DNA of 7,946 bases from Streptosporangiaceae bacterium (lineage in GTDB: Bacteria > Actinomycetota > Actinomycetes > Streptosporangiales > Streptosporangiaceae): NCBI GenBank assembly GCA_030041195.1, contig JASHOI010000101.1:1-7946 (forward strand), written 5' to 3'. The notes beneath the pieces are model-generated. The model made no database searches. It worked only from the letters and a program-made list of their open reading frames with translations, and was not told where the DNA came from. A program made the position numbers and the translations under genes. Below are positions 1 through 5,841 of the stretch, in pieces. Positions within the stretch are counted from its first letter, which is position 1; each line of letters starts with the position of its first letter.

Positions 1-674
1 TCGGCCAGCAGTTCTTCCCCGATGAACAGCTGCGCGGCCACCAGCAGGCCAAGCCAGACTCCGGTGCGGATGGCAGCGCGGCGGCCGGCACCGCCGCGGC
101 CGGTGACGATCCGCAGCACCGCGTCGATGATCAGCGGCGGCAGCACCGCGAACTGCAGGTGATAGTGGCCGACACCGGAATTGATGATGGCCGGGGAAAA
201 CCCGTACACCGCGCCGCCGAGGCCGGCGGCGGTCAGGCTGCCCCCCCACCGGCGCAGCACCCAGAACAGGCTGGCCGCCGAGCCCGCCATGCCGAGCACC
301 AGCATGATCGTGAGGCTGGTCTGCGGGCCGGCCAGCAGCGTCACCGGGGCGAGCACCACGCCCGGCAGCAGGAACGACGTGTTCCACATCAGGTTGATGC
401 CGCGCGGTGCGTTCATCGCGACCGTGACCAGGGCGGGCAGGTGCCCGTGCCCGATCGCGGTCGCGTCGTACCGCATGAACCAGGCGAACAGGTCGACGTC
501 GGCCGTGTCTCCGACCTGCGCGCGCCCGGCGGGGTCGCCCCACAGCCGCCACGTCACCAGCATCGCGCCGGCCAGGTAACAGAGCAGGATCAGCCAGCCC
601 GCCCAGGAACGGTGGCGCGCCTGCGGGCGGTCGGCCACCGGAGGTGACTCGATCGTCGACGGGATCACGCTCAC
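1..674 (-). CDS. GT-C-like polytopic membrane glycosyltransferase, N-terminal part (runs off left edge)
   Basis: The reverse strand is open from the GTG at 674 to the left edge, giving 224 codons of a membrane protein. GGAGG lies 6 nt before the GTG, which decides this start. A short polar N-terminus (residues 1-23) leads into a first membrane span at about 25-43. A loop follows with the acidic stretch ADVDLFAWF (59-67), then NAPRGINLMWNTS (88-100) and further spans near 100-115, 120-140, 148-165, 173-190 and 205-218. An acidic first loop after TM1 is typical of GT-C enzymes, which move sugars from polyprenyl-phosphate donors outside the membrane. The GHYHLQFAVLPP (169-180) and GEELLA (219-224) motifs recall uncharacterised actinobacterial membrane proteins of this type. 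The acceptor and sugar are unknown. The catalytic Asp assignment (D59 or D61) is inference. The C-terminal portion is outside the window. Confidence 0.75.
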   Translation of the reverse strand, partial: MSVIPSTIESPPVADRPQARHRSWAGWLILLCYLAGAMLVTWRLWGDPAGRAQVGDTADVDLFAWFMRYDATAIGHGHLPALVTVAMNAPRGINLMWNTSFLLPGVVLAPVTLLAGPQTSLTIMLVLGMAGSAASLFWVLRRWGGSLTAAGLGGAVYGFSPAIINSGVGHYHLQFAVLPPLIIDAVLRIVTGRGGAGRRAAIRTGVWLGLLVAAQLFIGEELLA

Positions 675-735
675 CGTCGGCCTCCACTCGGCTGGGAACA
701 GCTGCAGGAGTCACCGTATGCGCGCCGTTTCTAAG

Positions 736-760
736 CCAGGACCATGCGAAGGTCTCCTGG
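736..760. repeat. Inverted repeat in GT/LLM divergent region
   Basis: CCAGGA (736-741) is the exact reverse complement of TCCTGG (755-760) across a 13-nt spacer. An alternative fold pairs CCAGG/CCTGG and then ACC/GGT with a 2-nt bulge and a 7-nt loop. It lies about 60-85 bp upstream of the glycosyltransferase start, so it could sit in that gene's leader or act as an operator. Function is not shown. Confidence 0.4.
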
Positions 761-781
761 AGCTAAAGAAATAAAGGGGTC

Positions 782-796
782 CCGGCGTCATGCCGG
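782..796. repeat. Short inverted repeat CCGGC-N5-GCCGG
   Basis: Perfect 5-bp arms (782-786 and 792-796) flank the loop GTCAT. It sits just after an unusually A-rich patch (764-777, with AAAGAAATAAA) for so GC-rich a genome, which could mark promoter DNA. A role as operator or transcript hairpin is only a possibility. Confidence 0.3.
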
Positions 797-822
797 CTGA
801 GGCCGGACCAGGCATATAGCGC

Positions 823-855
823 GCCAGAGTTTCTTTTGCTGACGGCAGAAACGGC
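823..855. promoter_or_regulatory. Imperfect dyad upstream of the LLM oxidoreductase gene
   Basis: GTTTCT (829-834) is mirrored by AGAAAC (847-852) around a 12-nt spacer. An outer GCC (823-825) and GGC (853-855) extend the dyad if AGA (826-828) is looped out. It ends 36 bp before the ATG at 892, where an operator would be placed. A TTGCTG (836-841) inside it is a loose -35 match, but I see no convincing -10 at proper spacing, so the promoter itself is not called. Confidence 0.35.
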
Positions 856-862
856 TAGGGCC

Positions 863-876
863 GCGGCGCGCGCCGC
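863..876. repeat. Perfect 14-bp GC palindrome before the LLM gene
   Basis: GCGGCGCGCGCCGC is its own reverse complement and lies 15 bp before the ATG at 892. There is no Shine-Dalgarno sequence between it and the start codon. In a transcript it would self-pair only weakly because it has no loop, so a protein-binding site or chance GC richness are both possible. Confidence 0.35.
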
Positions 877-891
877 TGGCAAGTTTGCCTC

Positions 892-1815
892 ATGTCCAAC
901 ATCACGGTAAGCGTCCAGGCCAGCCCGGCCGACCTGGAATCATGGCTGACGCTGGCGCGCGGCCTGGAGTCATCCGGCTTCTCCGGGCTGCTGCTCGGCG
1001 ATCACCCCGGTTCCGGCCCGTCGCCGTGGCCCGCGCTTGGCTGCGCTGCGGCCGTGACCCGGACCCTGACCCTGGGCAGCTACGTGGTGCAGGCCGGGGT
1101 CAGGGAGCCCATGCACGTCGCGGCCGAAGCGGCCACCCTCGACGTCCTCGCCCCGGGCAGGGTGCTGCTCGGGATCGGCGCTGGTCACACGCCTCGCGAG
1201 TGGAACGATATCGGGCAGGTCCGGCCTGGGCCCCGGCAGCGCGCCGAGCGGCTGGCCGAGTTCGCTGACGTTGTCGCCCGGCTGCTGCGCGGCGAGACCG
1301 TAACGCACGACGGCCGGCACCTGGCGCTGCGAGGATCCCGGCTCGAGGACCTGCCGACCGGCCACGGTGTCCGGCTTGCGGTCGGTGGCGGTCACCCCGA
1401 GGTGCTGCGGGCGGCGGCTCGCCACGCCGACGTCGTCGGCCTGGCCGGCCTTGGCCGGACGCTTGCCGATGGCCACCATCATGAGGCCCGATGGTCCCCG
1501 GCAGACCTGCAACGCCAGCTCCGGCTGGTCCGCGAGGAGGCCGCGCGCGCCGGGCGCGAACCCGTCATCGAAGCGCTGGTCCAGATCGTGACCGTCACCG
1601 AGGACCGGGCTGCCGTTGCCGGCCAGATCGCTGCCCGCACTCAGGGCGCGTCAGCCGATGACGTTGCCCGGACTCCGTTCGCGCTCATCGGCAGCCACGC
1701 CGAGATGGCCGCCCAGTTGCGCAGGCAATCCGAAGAATTCGGCATCACCGGTTACGTCGTCCGCGAATCGGCCGTGCCCGAACTTGCCCGCGTTCTCACG
1801 CTGCTCAATTCGTAG
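892..1815 (+). CDS. LLM-class F420-dependent oxidoreductase (TIGR03621/MSMEG_2516-like)
   Basis: A 307-residue protein of the luciferase-like monooxygenase superfamily, which in actinomycetes usually carries hydride between reduced coenzyme F420 and a small organic substrate in the cytosol. Family landmarks appear in order: the N-terminal strand and helix with GLESSGFSGLLLGDHP (24-39), the TLTLGSYVVQAGVREP barrel segment, LDVLAPGRVLLGIGAGH (83-99), REWNDIG, the TVTHDGRHLAL motif, VRLAVGGGHPEVLRAAARHADVVGLAG, and a C-terminal IGSHAEMAAQLRRQSEEFGITGYVV. The length is normal for the family. The pattern best fits the TIGR03621 subgroup; the substrate is unknown. ATG 892 is the first possible start after an in-frame TAG at 856-858. 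No Shine-Dalgarno sequence precedes it, so a leaderless or weakly initiated message is possible. A kinase gene follows after 73 bp on the same strand, and the gap shows no obvious terminator. Confidence 0.88.
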   Translation: MSNITVSVQASPADLESWLTLARGLESSGFSGLLLGDHPGSGPSPWPALGCAAAVTRTLTLGSYVVQAGVREPMHVAAEAATLDVLAPGRVLLGIGAGHTPREWNDIGQVRPGPRQRAERLAEFADVVARLLRGETVTHDGRHLALRGSRLEDLPTGHGVRLAVGGGHPEVLRAAARHADVVGLAGLGRTLADGHHHEARWSPADLQRQLRLVREEAARAGREPVIEALVQIVTVTEDRAAVAGQIAARTQGASADDVARTPFALIGSHAEMAAQLRRQSEEFGITGYVVRESAVPELARVLTLLNS

Positions 1816-1888
1816 CATTCCGCGACGGCGACGCGCCGCGGGCGCAAACGAGTTGCCGCCGCATGCGCCGGCCTGCACGCTAAGAAGA

Positions 1889-2839
1889 ATGACTGCCCCG
1901 CCCGCCGCAGGAGTCCGCGTTGCCTGGGAGGCCGTTCCCGCGCGGGTGCGGTCGGCCGTCGAGCAGGTCTGCGGCTCCCCGGTGGTCGGAGCCAGAACAC
2001 AGCCGGGCGGCTTCAGCCCCGGGCTCGCCGCCCGGGTGGCGTGCGCGGACGGGACCAGGTACTTCGTCAAGGCGGTCTCCGCCGACGTGAACCCGCGCAG
2101 CGTGGAGATTCACCGGCAGGAGCGGGACGTTCTCACGGCGCTCGAGCCGGTCATCGTCGCCGCCGGCCTGCCGGTCGCGCGGCTGCGCGGATCGGTCGAC
2201 CTCGACTCGTGGGTGGCGCTGATCCTCGACGATGTCGACGGCCGGCATCCCGCCGAGCCGTGGAACCGGGGCGAGCTCAGCCGGGTCACGGCAGCGCTCG
2301 AGCGGCTCGCGGAGGCGCTGACGCCTGCGCCGATCGCGGTGCCGACGCTCGACGACAAGTACGCCCGAGCGTTCACCGGCTGGCGCAGGCTGGCCCAGTC
2401 CCCCCAGCAGGACGACCTCGATCCCTGGTCACGCGCCCATCTCGGCGACCTGGTCGCGCTGGAGGCGACCTGGACAGCGCAGGCGGCCGGTGACACGCTG
2501 CTGCACACCGACGTCCGTGCCGACAACATCCTGCTCACCGGCGACGGCGTTGTGATCGTGGACTGGCCCCATGCGTGCCGCGGAGCGGCCTTCGTCGACT
2601 ACGTGTTCTTCGCCCCCAGCGTGGCGATGCAGGGCGGCCCGGAACCGGCGGAGGTGCTGGCCATGTCGGCGGCCGGCCGGAGCGCCGACCCACAGCGGCT
2701 GGCCGCGGCGGTGTGCGCGCTCGGCGGGTATTTCACCTACCAGTCCCTGCGGCCGCCGCCGGCCGGGCTGCCCACGCTCCGCGCGTTCCAGGCGGCTCAG
2801 GGCGAGGTGACCAGACGCTGGCTGGCCCGGCTGCTCTGA
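1889..2839 (+). CDS. Aminoglycoside phosphotransferase (APH)-family kinase
   Basis: A 316-residue protein with the APH/choline-kinase fold, which transfers phosphate from ATP to a hydroxyl of a small molecule. The ATP-binding lobe shows TQPGGFSPGLAARV (37-50), then the strand TRYFVKAVS with Lys61 as the likely ATP-phosphate lysine, and Glu73 in SVEIHRQE as its candidate partner. The catalytic loop is HTDVRADN (206-213), with catalytic Asp208 and Asn213, and the metal-binding VDW has Asp225. The C-terminal lobe is all-helical. The reading frame stays open to 1616 inside the oxidoreductase gene, but homology-like sequence begins at ATG 1889, with a weak AAGAAG just before it. The stop lies 9 bp from the stop of the convergent protease gene. 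The family includes resistance enzymes, but most genomic members are of unknown substrate, and nothing here shows antibiotic resistance. Confidence 0.85.
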   Translation: MTAPPAAGVRVAWEAVPARVRSAVEQVCGSPVVGARTQPGGFSPGLAARVACADGTRYFVKAVSADVNPRSVEIHRQERDVLTALEPVIVAAGLPVARLRGSVDLDSWVALILDDVDGRHPAEPWNRGELSRVTAALERLAEALTPAPIAVPTLDDKYARAFTGWRRLAQSPQQDDLDPWSRAHLGDLVALEATWTAQAAGDTLLHTDVRADNILLTGDGVVIVDWPHACRGAAFVDYVFFAPSVAMQGGPEPAEVLAMSAAGRSADPQRLAAAVCALGGYFTYQSLRPPPAGLPTLRAFQAAQGEVTRRWLARLL

Positions 2840-2848
2840 GCGGGGGCA

Positions 2849-3928
2849 TCAGGAAACGAGAATGCTCACCACGAACAGCACCGCGTCGTACAGGAAGTGC
2901 GCCACGATGGGCCGCATCACGCTCCGGTGCTTCTGGAACGACCTGGTGTTGAAGTAGCCGAGCGGGATCGTGAACAGGAAGCCGAGCCCGTAGTACACGT
3001 GGTAGCTGGTGCGCAGGGTCAGGCTGAAGATCAGCGCCCAGCGCGGGTTCCAGCCCAGCTGCTCCAGCCTGGTCAGCAGGTACGCGTTGACCAGGGTCTC
3101 CTCGGTGATCGCCGTGACCGCCGCGATCGTCAGCCCGTAGAAGATGTAATAAGCGGGCACGTGCCCGATCGTGACCTGGTTGAACAGCCGGAGCGCGGTC
3201 TGGCGGCCGAGCACGGTCGCGAACGCGGCTACCACCACGATCCCGGCGACGTATGCGACGGCGTACCCGCTGGCCGCGAGGCCCAGCCCGGGCCAGACGT
3301 CCCTGCGCCACCGCGGCCTGGTGAAGCCGATCGAGGCGGGATCCTGCCCGGTCCGGCTGAGCAGGAGCAGGGCCAGCGGCACGACCGCGCCTACCTGAAG
3401 GTAGGTCAGCATCCCGAAGATGACGTTGGCCACCGGATGGTGCGGAATGATGGTCTCGAACGGGTTGACCCCAGGAGCCCCGCCTATGTGCGCGGCGAGC
3501 AGGTCGACGGCACCGATGACGCCCGGCGCCAGGAACGCTATCTGGACGAACCAGGTCTCGAGCACCAGGCTGCGCCTGGACCGCCCCTCGACTCGGGCCA
3601 GGGGTGGTGGCCGCTGCGGCGGCTGCCGTGGCGGCGGCTGGAACTGCGGGGCCTGCTGCGGCTGGAACGGTGGCTGCTGCGGCGGCGGTTCGAACTGCGG
3701 CTGCTGGGGCGTCGGCTGCTGGGGCGGCTGGAATTGCGGCTGCTGGGGCGCCGGCTGCGTTTGCTGCGCGTCGGCGGGCACCCAGTACACCCAGTCGGCC
3801 GGCGGCCGCGGCCAGTCCGCCGGTGCATGCCATCCGGGCGGCGGTGCCCACCCGGGCGGCGGCTCTGGCCATCCCGGCGGTGCCCGCCATACCCAGCCTT
3901 GCACGCTCATCAGCAGAGCATGCCGCAT
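2849..3928 (-). CDS. CPBP-family intramembrane protease-like protein with W/P- and P/Q-rich tail
   Basis: A 359-residue protein in two parts. Residues 1-118 are a disordered, presumably cytosolic tail. It has PPGW at 17-20, 24-27 and 30-33 and PADW at 36-39 and 43-46, then a proline/glutamine tract (about 57-109) with PQF or PPF motifs. Residues 119-359 are a polytopic domain with spans near 127-147, 168-190, 212-240, 258-274, 296-325 and 340-358. CPBP/Abi motifs are visible: Glu276-Glu277 (EETLVNA), RTSYHVYYG with His310, and AHFLYD with His344 and Asp348. The usual EExxxR has Asn in place of Arg, so proteolysis is likely but not certain. CPBP proteins resemble the CAAX protease Rce1 and process membrane-bound substrates. 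ATG 3928 is the longest start; ATG 3910 (MSVQGWVW) is equally plausible, and neither has a clear Shine-Dalgarno sequence. It is divergent from the MDMPI-like gene. Confidence 0.82.
   Translation of the reverse strand: MRHALLMSVQGWVWRAPPGWPEPPPGWAPPPGWHAPADWPRPPADWVYWVPADAQQTQPAPQQPQFQPPQQPTPQQPQFEPPPQQPPFQPQQAPQFQPPPRQPPQRPPPLARVEGRSRRSLVLETWFVQIAFLAPGVIGAVDLLAAHIGGAPGVNPFETIIPHHPVANVIFGMLTYLQVGAVVPLALLLLSRTGQDPASIGFTRPRWRRDVWPGLGLAASGYAVAYVAGIVVVAAFATVLGRQTALRLFNQVTIGHVPAYYIFYGLTIAAVTAITEETLVNAYLLTRLEQLGWNPRWALIFSLTLRTSYHVYYGLGFLFTIPLGYFNTRSFQKHRSVMRPIVAHFLYDAVLFVVSILVS
3698..3750. repeat. Three exact copies of a 14-bp repeat coding the P/Q-rich tail
   Basis: CGGCTGCTGGGGCG occurs at 3698-3711, 3713-3726 and 3737-3750. 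It is the densest part of a wider low-complexity stretch (about 3600-3770) encoding the proline/glutamine-rich part of the CPBP protein on the minus strand. Unequal spacing suggests slippage or duplication inside a disordered coding segment rather than a mobile or regulatory repeat. Confidence 0.7.
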
Positions 3929-4050
3929 ATCGGGGCAAGATGGCGTGCCATGCCGCTAACAGGCAGCGGGCCCGGCCAGCCGCCGCCGCGGAGCGCTCGG
4001 GCGCTCGTGATCTGGCGCCCGCAGCCGGCGATCTGGGAAACTTGGGGGCC
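3929..4050. promoter_or_regulatory. Divergent promoter region between CPBP and MDMPI-like genes
   Basis: These 122 bp must carry the promoters of both flanking genes. Two dyads are visible. ATGGC-GT-GCCAT (3940-3951) lies 11 bp upstream of the protease start at 3928. GAGCGC-TCGG-GCGCTC (3991-4006) is a perfect 6-bp stem with a 4-nt loop, 44 bp before the ATG at 4051. I cannot assign -35/-10 boxes on either strand. The dyads may be operators, a leader hairpin, or chance in GC-rich DNA. Confidence 0.4.
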
Positions 4051-4722
4051 ATGGGATCTTATGAGGCCACGATCGGGATCCTTGCCGAGGAGCTCGAACG
4101 GGTCGAGGGCGTGTTCCGTGGTCTGTCGGCCGACGAATGGAAGTTTCCGACAAAGCTCGTCCCGGTCGATCCGAGCCTGCCGCACTGGACGGTGTTCGAA
4201 CTGGCCGGGCACTTCGACATCTCGATCGGGCTGACCCGGATGCTGATCGACGGCAGGGACGACCTCCAGCCGGCGCGCGACCGGACCAGCTTCTTCATCA
4301 ACCCGCGCTCGGAAACCGCGCCGGTCGTGTACGACTACGCGTACACGATGGTGCGCGGCAAGACTCCGGCGGACATGCCGCGTGTGCTGCACGACACGTT
4401 CACCGGCGTCGTCTCGGAGGCACGCTCGGTTCCTGCGGGCACGGTCGGCCCCGGGTACTTCGCCCCGATGCGCGCGGACGAGTTCGTCGCGAGCCGCATC
4501 GTCGAGGCCGTGGTACATGGCATCGACCTTACCCAGGCACTTGGCCGCGATTACATCGCCACCACGGACGGCATCGTCGTCACCGCGGAGATCCTTGACG
4601 ACCTGCTGGCGCGCCGCACCGTGGGACGCCGCCCAGCCGAGCTGTCGGACAACCTGGAGTGGATCCTGGCGGCGTCGGGCAGGTCGGTGTTCGAGGACAA
4701 CCGGCTTCCGCTCATCGGGTGA
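4051..4722 (+). CDS. Mycothiol-dependent maleylpyruvate isomerase-like DinB-fold protein
   Basis: A 223-residue cytosolic protein of the MDMPI N-terminal/DinB superfamily, whose members use mycothiol, or act as metal-bound thiol transferases, in actinobacteria. The four-helix bundle starts at YEATIGILAEELERVEGVF. The metal triad can be read as His54 in ELAGHFDI, then Glu152 and His156 in VEAVVHGIDL. The Glu-x3-His spacing matches the zinc site of corynebacterial maleylpyruvate isomerase. R149, next to the triad, is part of the typical helix. Substrate is not predictable, because most members are uncharacterised and only a few act in gentisate breakdown. No other aromatic-degradation gene is nearby. 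ATG 4051 is chosen because conserved sequence begins there; only a G-run (4044-4048) precedes it as a possible weak ribosome site. The frame is open far upstream, but that portion is antisense to the protease. A terminator-like hairpin follows. Confidence 0.82.
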   Translation: MGSYEATIGILAEELERVEGVFRGLSADEWKFPTKLVPVDPSLPHWTVFELAGHFDISIGLTRMLIDGRDDLQPARDRTSFFINPRSETAPVVYDYAYTMVRGKTPADMPRVLHDTFTGVVSEARSVPAGTVGPGYFAPMRADEFVASRIVEAVVHGIDLTQALGRDYIATTDGIVVTAEILDDLLARRTVGRRPAELSDNLEWILAASGRSVFEDNRLPLIG

Positions 4723-4737
4723 CCGGTCAGGACTCGG

Positions 4738-4772
4738 TTCCGGCCGGCGTTCCCCCGTGCCGCCCGGCGGAA
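4738..4772 (+). terminator. Probable terminator hairpin after the MDMPI-like gene
   Basis: TTCCG (4738-4742) and CCGG (4744-4747) pair with CCGG (4764-4767) and CGGAA (4768-4772). This gives a 9-bp stem with a single-G bulge and a 16-nt loop, starting 15 nt after the stop codon at 4722. There is no U-tract, which is common for actinobacterial terminators. It would insulate the MDMPI-like gene from the sigma-factor operon. Confidence 0.45.
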
Positions 4773-4867
4773 ATGACCTGCACGCGGCGCGGCAAAGACG
4801 GGTGATTTCCGGCACATCGGCCGCCCGCGACACACGAATCAGCTGTTCTGGCACGTATTAGACCATC

Positions 4868-4912
4868 CGGCCGGCCGGCCGTGCCATCCTCGGTAGCAAC
4901 AACGATCCGAGG
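4868..4912 (+). promoter_or_regulatory. Palindrome and inverted repeat in the sigma-operon leader
   Basis: CGGCCGGCCGGCCG (4868-4881) is a perfect 14-bp palindrome. Just downstream, CCTCGG (4888-4893) and CCGAGG (4907-4912) form a perfect inverted repeat with a 13-nt spacer, ending 21 nt before the ribosome site at 4934. The second element could be a leader hairpin or an operator. TATTAG (4856-4861) is a loose -10 match, and I find no confident -35. Many ECF sigma genes are self-activated, but I cannot identify the cognate promoter motif. Confidence 0.4.
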
Positions 4913-4933
4913 CGTACGTGGTCCGTTGGGAGC

Positions 4934-4938
4934 GGAGG
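4934..4938 (+). promoter_or_regulatory. Ribosome binding site of the sigma-factor gene
   Basis: GGAGG sits 4 nt before the ATG at 4943. It is the best Shine-Dalgarno match on the plus strand here and fixes the start of the sigma gene. The two enzyme genes of the operon lack one, which suggests that translation enters the operon here. Confidence 0.7.
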
Positions 4939-4942
4939 TGCC

Positions 4943-5446
4943 ATGGACTCTCGGACTGAGGCCGAGTTCGCCGAGTTCGTGCGCGGTCGCTGGTCGGCGC
5001 TGGTGCGGCTCGGCTACGGGCTTACCGGGGATCAGAAGCTCGCGGAGGATCTGGCGCGTGCGGCGCTGGCAAAAGCGTACGCATCCTGGCCACGGGTACT
5101 CCGCGCGGGCGACCCAGACGTCTACGTAAGACGGATCATTCTCAACGCGAGCCTTGGCAAGAACCTCAGGCGCCGGGTGCGCGAGCGCGGGCCGGGCGAC
5201 GAGCCCGAGCCGGGAACGGACCCGGGAACCCGGGCCGAAGACGACCGGCCGGCGCTGGTGACCGCCCTGCTGCGGCTGCCGGTCGGCCAGCGCTCCGTGG
5301 TGCTGCTCCGGTACTGGATGGACATGACGGAGGCCCAGGTCGCCGCGGTTCTTGGCTGCTCAGTCGGCAGCGTCAGGACTCAGGCGTCCCGAGCGCTGGC
5401 CAACCTCCGGGTCGGCGAGGATGTGGCCGAGGAAGTGTGGTTATGA
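4943..5446 (+). CDS. SigE-family ECF RNA polymerase sigma factor
   Basis: A 167-residue group-4 sigma factor of the actinobacterial SigE family (TIGR02983 type), which directs RNA polymerase to a small promoter set. Region 2 spans about 7-72: FAEFVRGRWSALVRLGYGLT, then GDQKLAEDLARAALAKAYASW and DPDVYVRRIILNASL. A charged, proline/glycine-rich linker (80-103) follows. Region 4 spans about 104-157: LRLPVGQRSVVLLRYWMDMT, then the helix-turn-helix EAQVAAVLGCSVGSVRTQASRALANLR. Length and domain order are normal. DLARAAL replaces the DLVQTAL more common in this family, a small change in region 2. The last sense codon is TTA, rare in such genomes, and it overlaps the ATG of the downstream gene (TTATGA). 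This family usually sits beside a short membrane protein, as here, instead of a classic zinc anti-sigma factor. Target promoters are unknown. Confidence 0.92.
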   Translation: MDSRTEAEFAEFVRGRWSALVRLGYGLTGDQKLAEDLARAALAKAYASWPRVLRAGDPDVYVRRIILNASLGKNLRRRVRERGPGDEPEPGTDPGTRAEDDRPALVTALLRLPVGQRSVVLLRYWMDMTEAQVAAVLGCSVGSVRTQASRALANLRVGEDVAEEVWL

Positions 5447-5841
5447 GCATCGCGGACGAGGGAGACCTGCGCCGGCAGCTTGGCCGCGCCCTCGATGCGA
5501 TCACGCCGTCCGAGGCGCCGGTCAGCGCGGCCGCCAGGAAGGGAAAACTCATTCAGGCGGGGCGGAGCCTCGGGATCGTGGCGGGGCTGGCCGTTGTCGC
5601 CGGCATCGGCGTGGGCACGCCCAGCCTGCTGAAGCAGGCCGCCAGCGAAGTGGCGCACGCCAAGCCGACGGTGATGGTGGAGCAGACGTGCACGACCGTG
5701 CGGCACGGCCTCCAGGGGGCCGTCGGCCGGCCGGACCTGGTTGCGGTGCGCGCCGAGCATCCGCCGGCCGTGGAGTCACCCGCCGGAGGGCTACCCGCCG
5801 CAGAACTCGCCGCAGGGGACTGTGCTTGGCTTAAGCCATGA
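5443..5841 (+). CDS. Small single-pass membrane protein, putative partner of the SigE-family sigma factor
   Basis: A 132-residue protein starting at ATG 5443, overlapping the sigma stop by 4 bp (ATGA), with GAGGAA (5429-5434) as ribosome site. Residues 1-42 are a cytosolic segment with the acidic/basic start DEGDLRRQLGRALDAITPSE. One membrane span lies at about 43-60 (LGIVAGLAVVAGIGVGTP), followed by an outer tail of about 70 residues with Cys83 and Cys127. The N-terminal half resembles proteins commonly encoded after SigE-family sigma factors, which from memory are often near 250 residues and may act as anti-sigma or sensor proteins. The tail here is short and unlike a folded domain, so the gene may have lost its C-terminal part through deletion or frameshift. 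Its stop overlaps the aldolase start (ATGA). The anti-sigma role is inferred from position and topology only. Confidence 0.6.
   Translation: MSIADEGDLRRQLGRALDAITPSEAPVSAAARKGKLIQAGRSLGIVAGLAVVAGIGVGTPSLLKQAASEVAHAKPTVMVEQTCTTVRHGLQGAVGRPDLVAVRAEHPPAVESPAGGLPAAELAAGDCAWLKP

Noticed and set aside
159..647. Plus-strand open frames over the left-edge gene
   Set aside because: They are Arg/Pro/His-rich shadows of the minus-strand membrane protein, which has clear membrane spans and a ribosome site.
2824..2847. Hairpin over the kinase stop codon as a terminator between the convergent genes
   Set aside because: The stem is only two blocks of about 3 bp around a bulge, and no stronger hairpin fits in the 9-bp gap. 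It is too weak to call.
3604..4050. Upstream extension of the MDMPI-like protein frame
   Set aside because: The extra 149 codons are Ala-rich antisense of the protease P/Q tail. Family-like sequence starts at ATG 4051.
2733..4052. Long 439-codon minus-strand frame over the CPBP gene
   Set aside because: It is a different frame from the CPBP protein and shows only Arg/Ala/Pro-rich sequence with no motif. The 2849-3928 frame has membrane spans and CPBP motifs.
2897..4234. Long 445-codon plus-strand frame opposite the CPBP gene
   Set aside because: It is a high-GC antisense artefact: Leu/Arg-rich with repeats only where the P/Q repeat lies, and it runs into the MDMPI-like gene in the wrong frame.
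3910..4854. 314-codon minus-strand frame antisense to the MDMPI-like gene
   Set aside because: No domain-like pattern, Arg/Asp/His-rich composition, and the plus-strand frame has the His/Glu/His metal triad.
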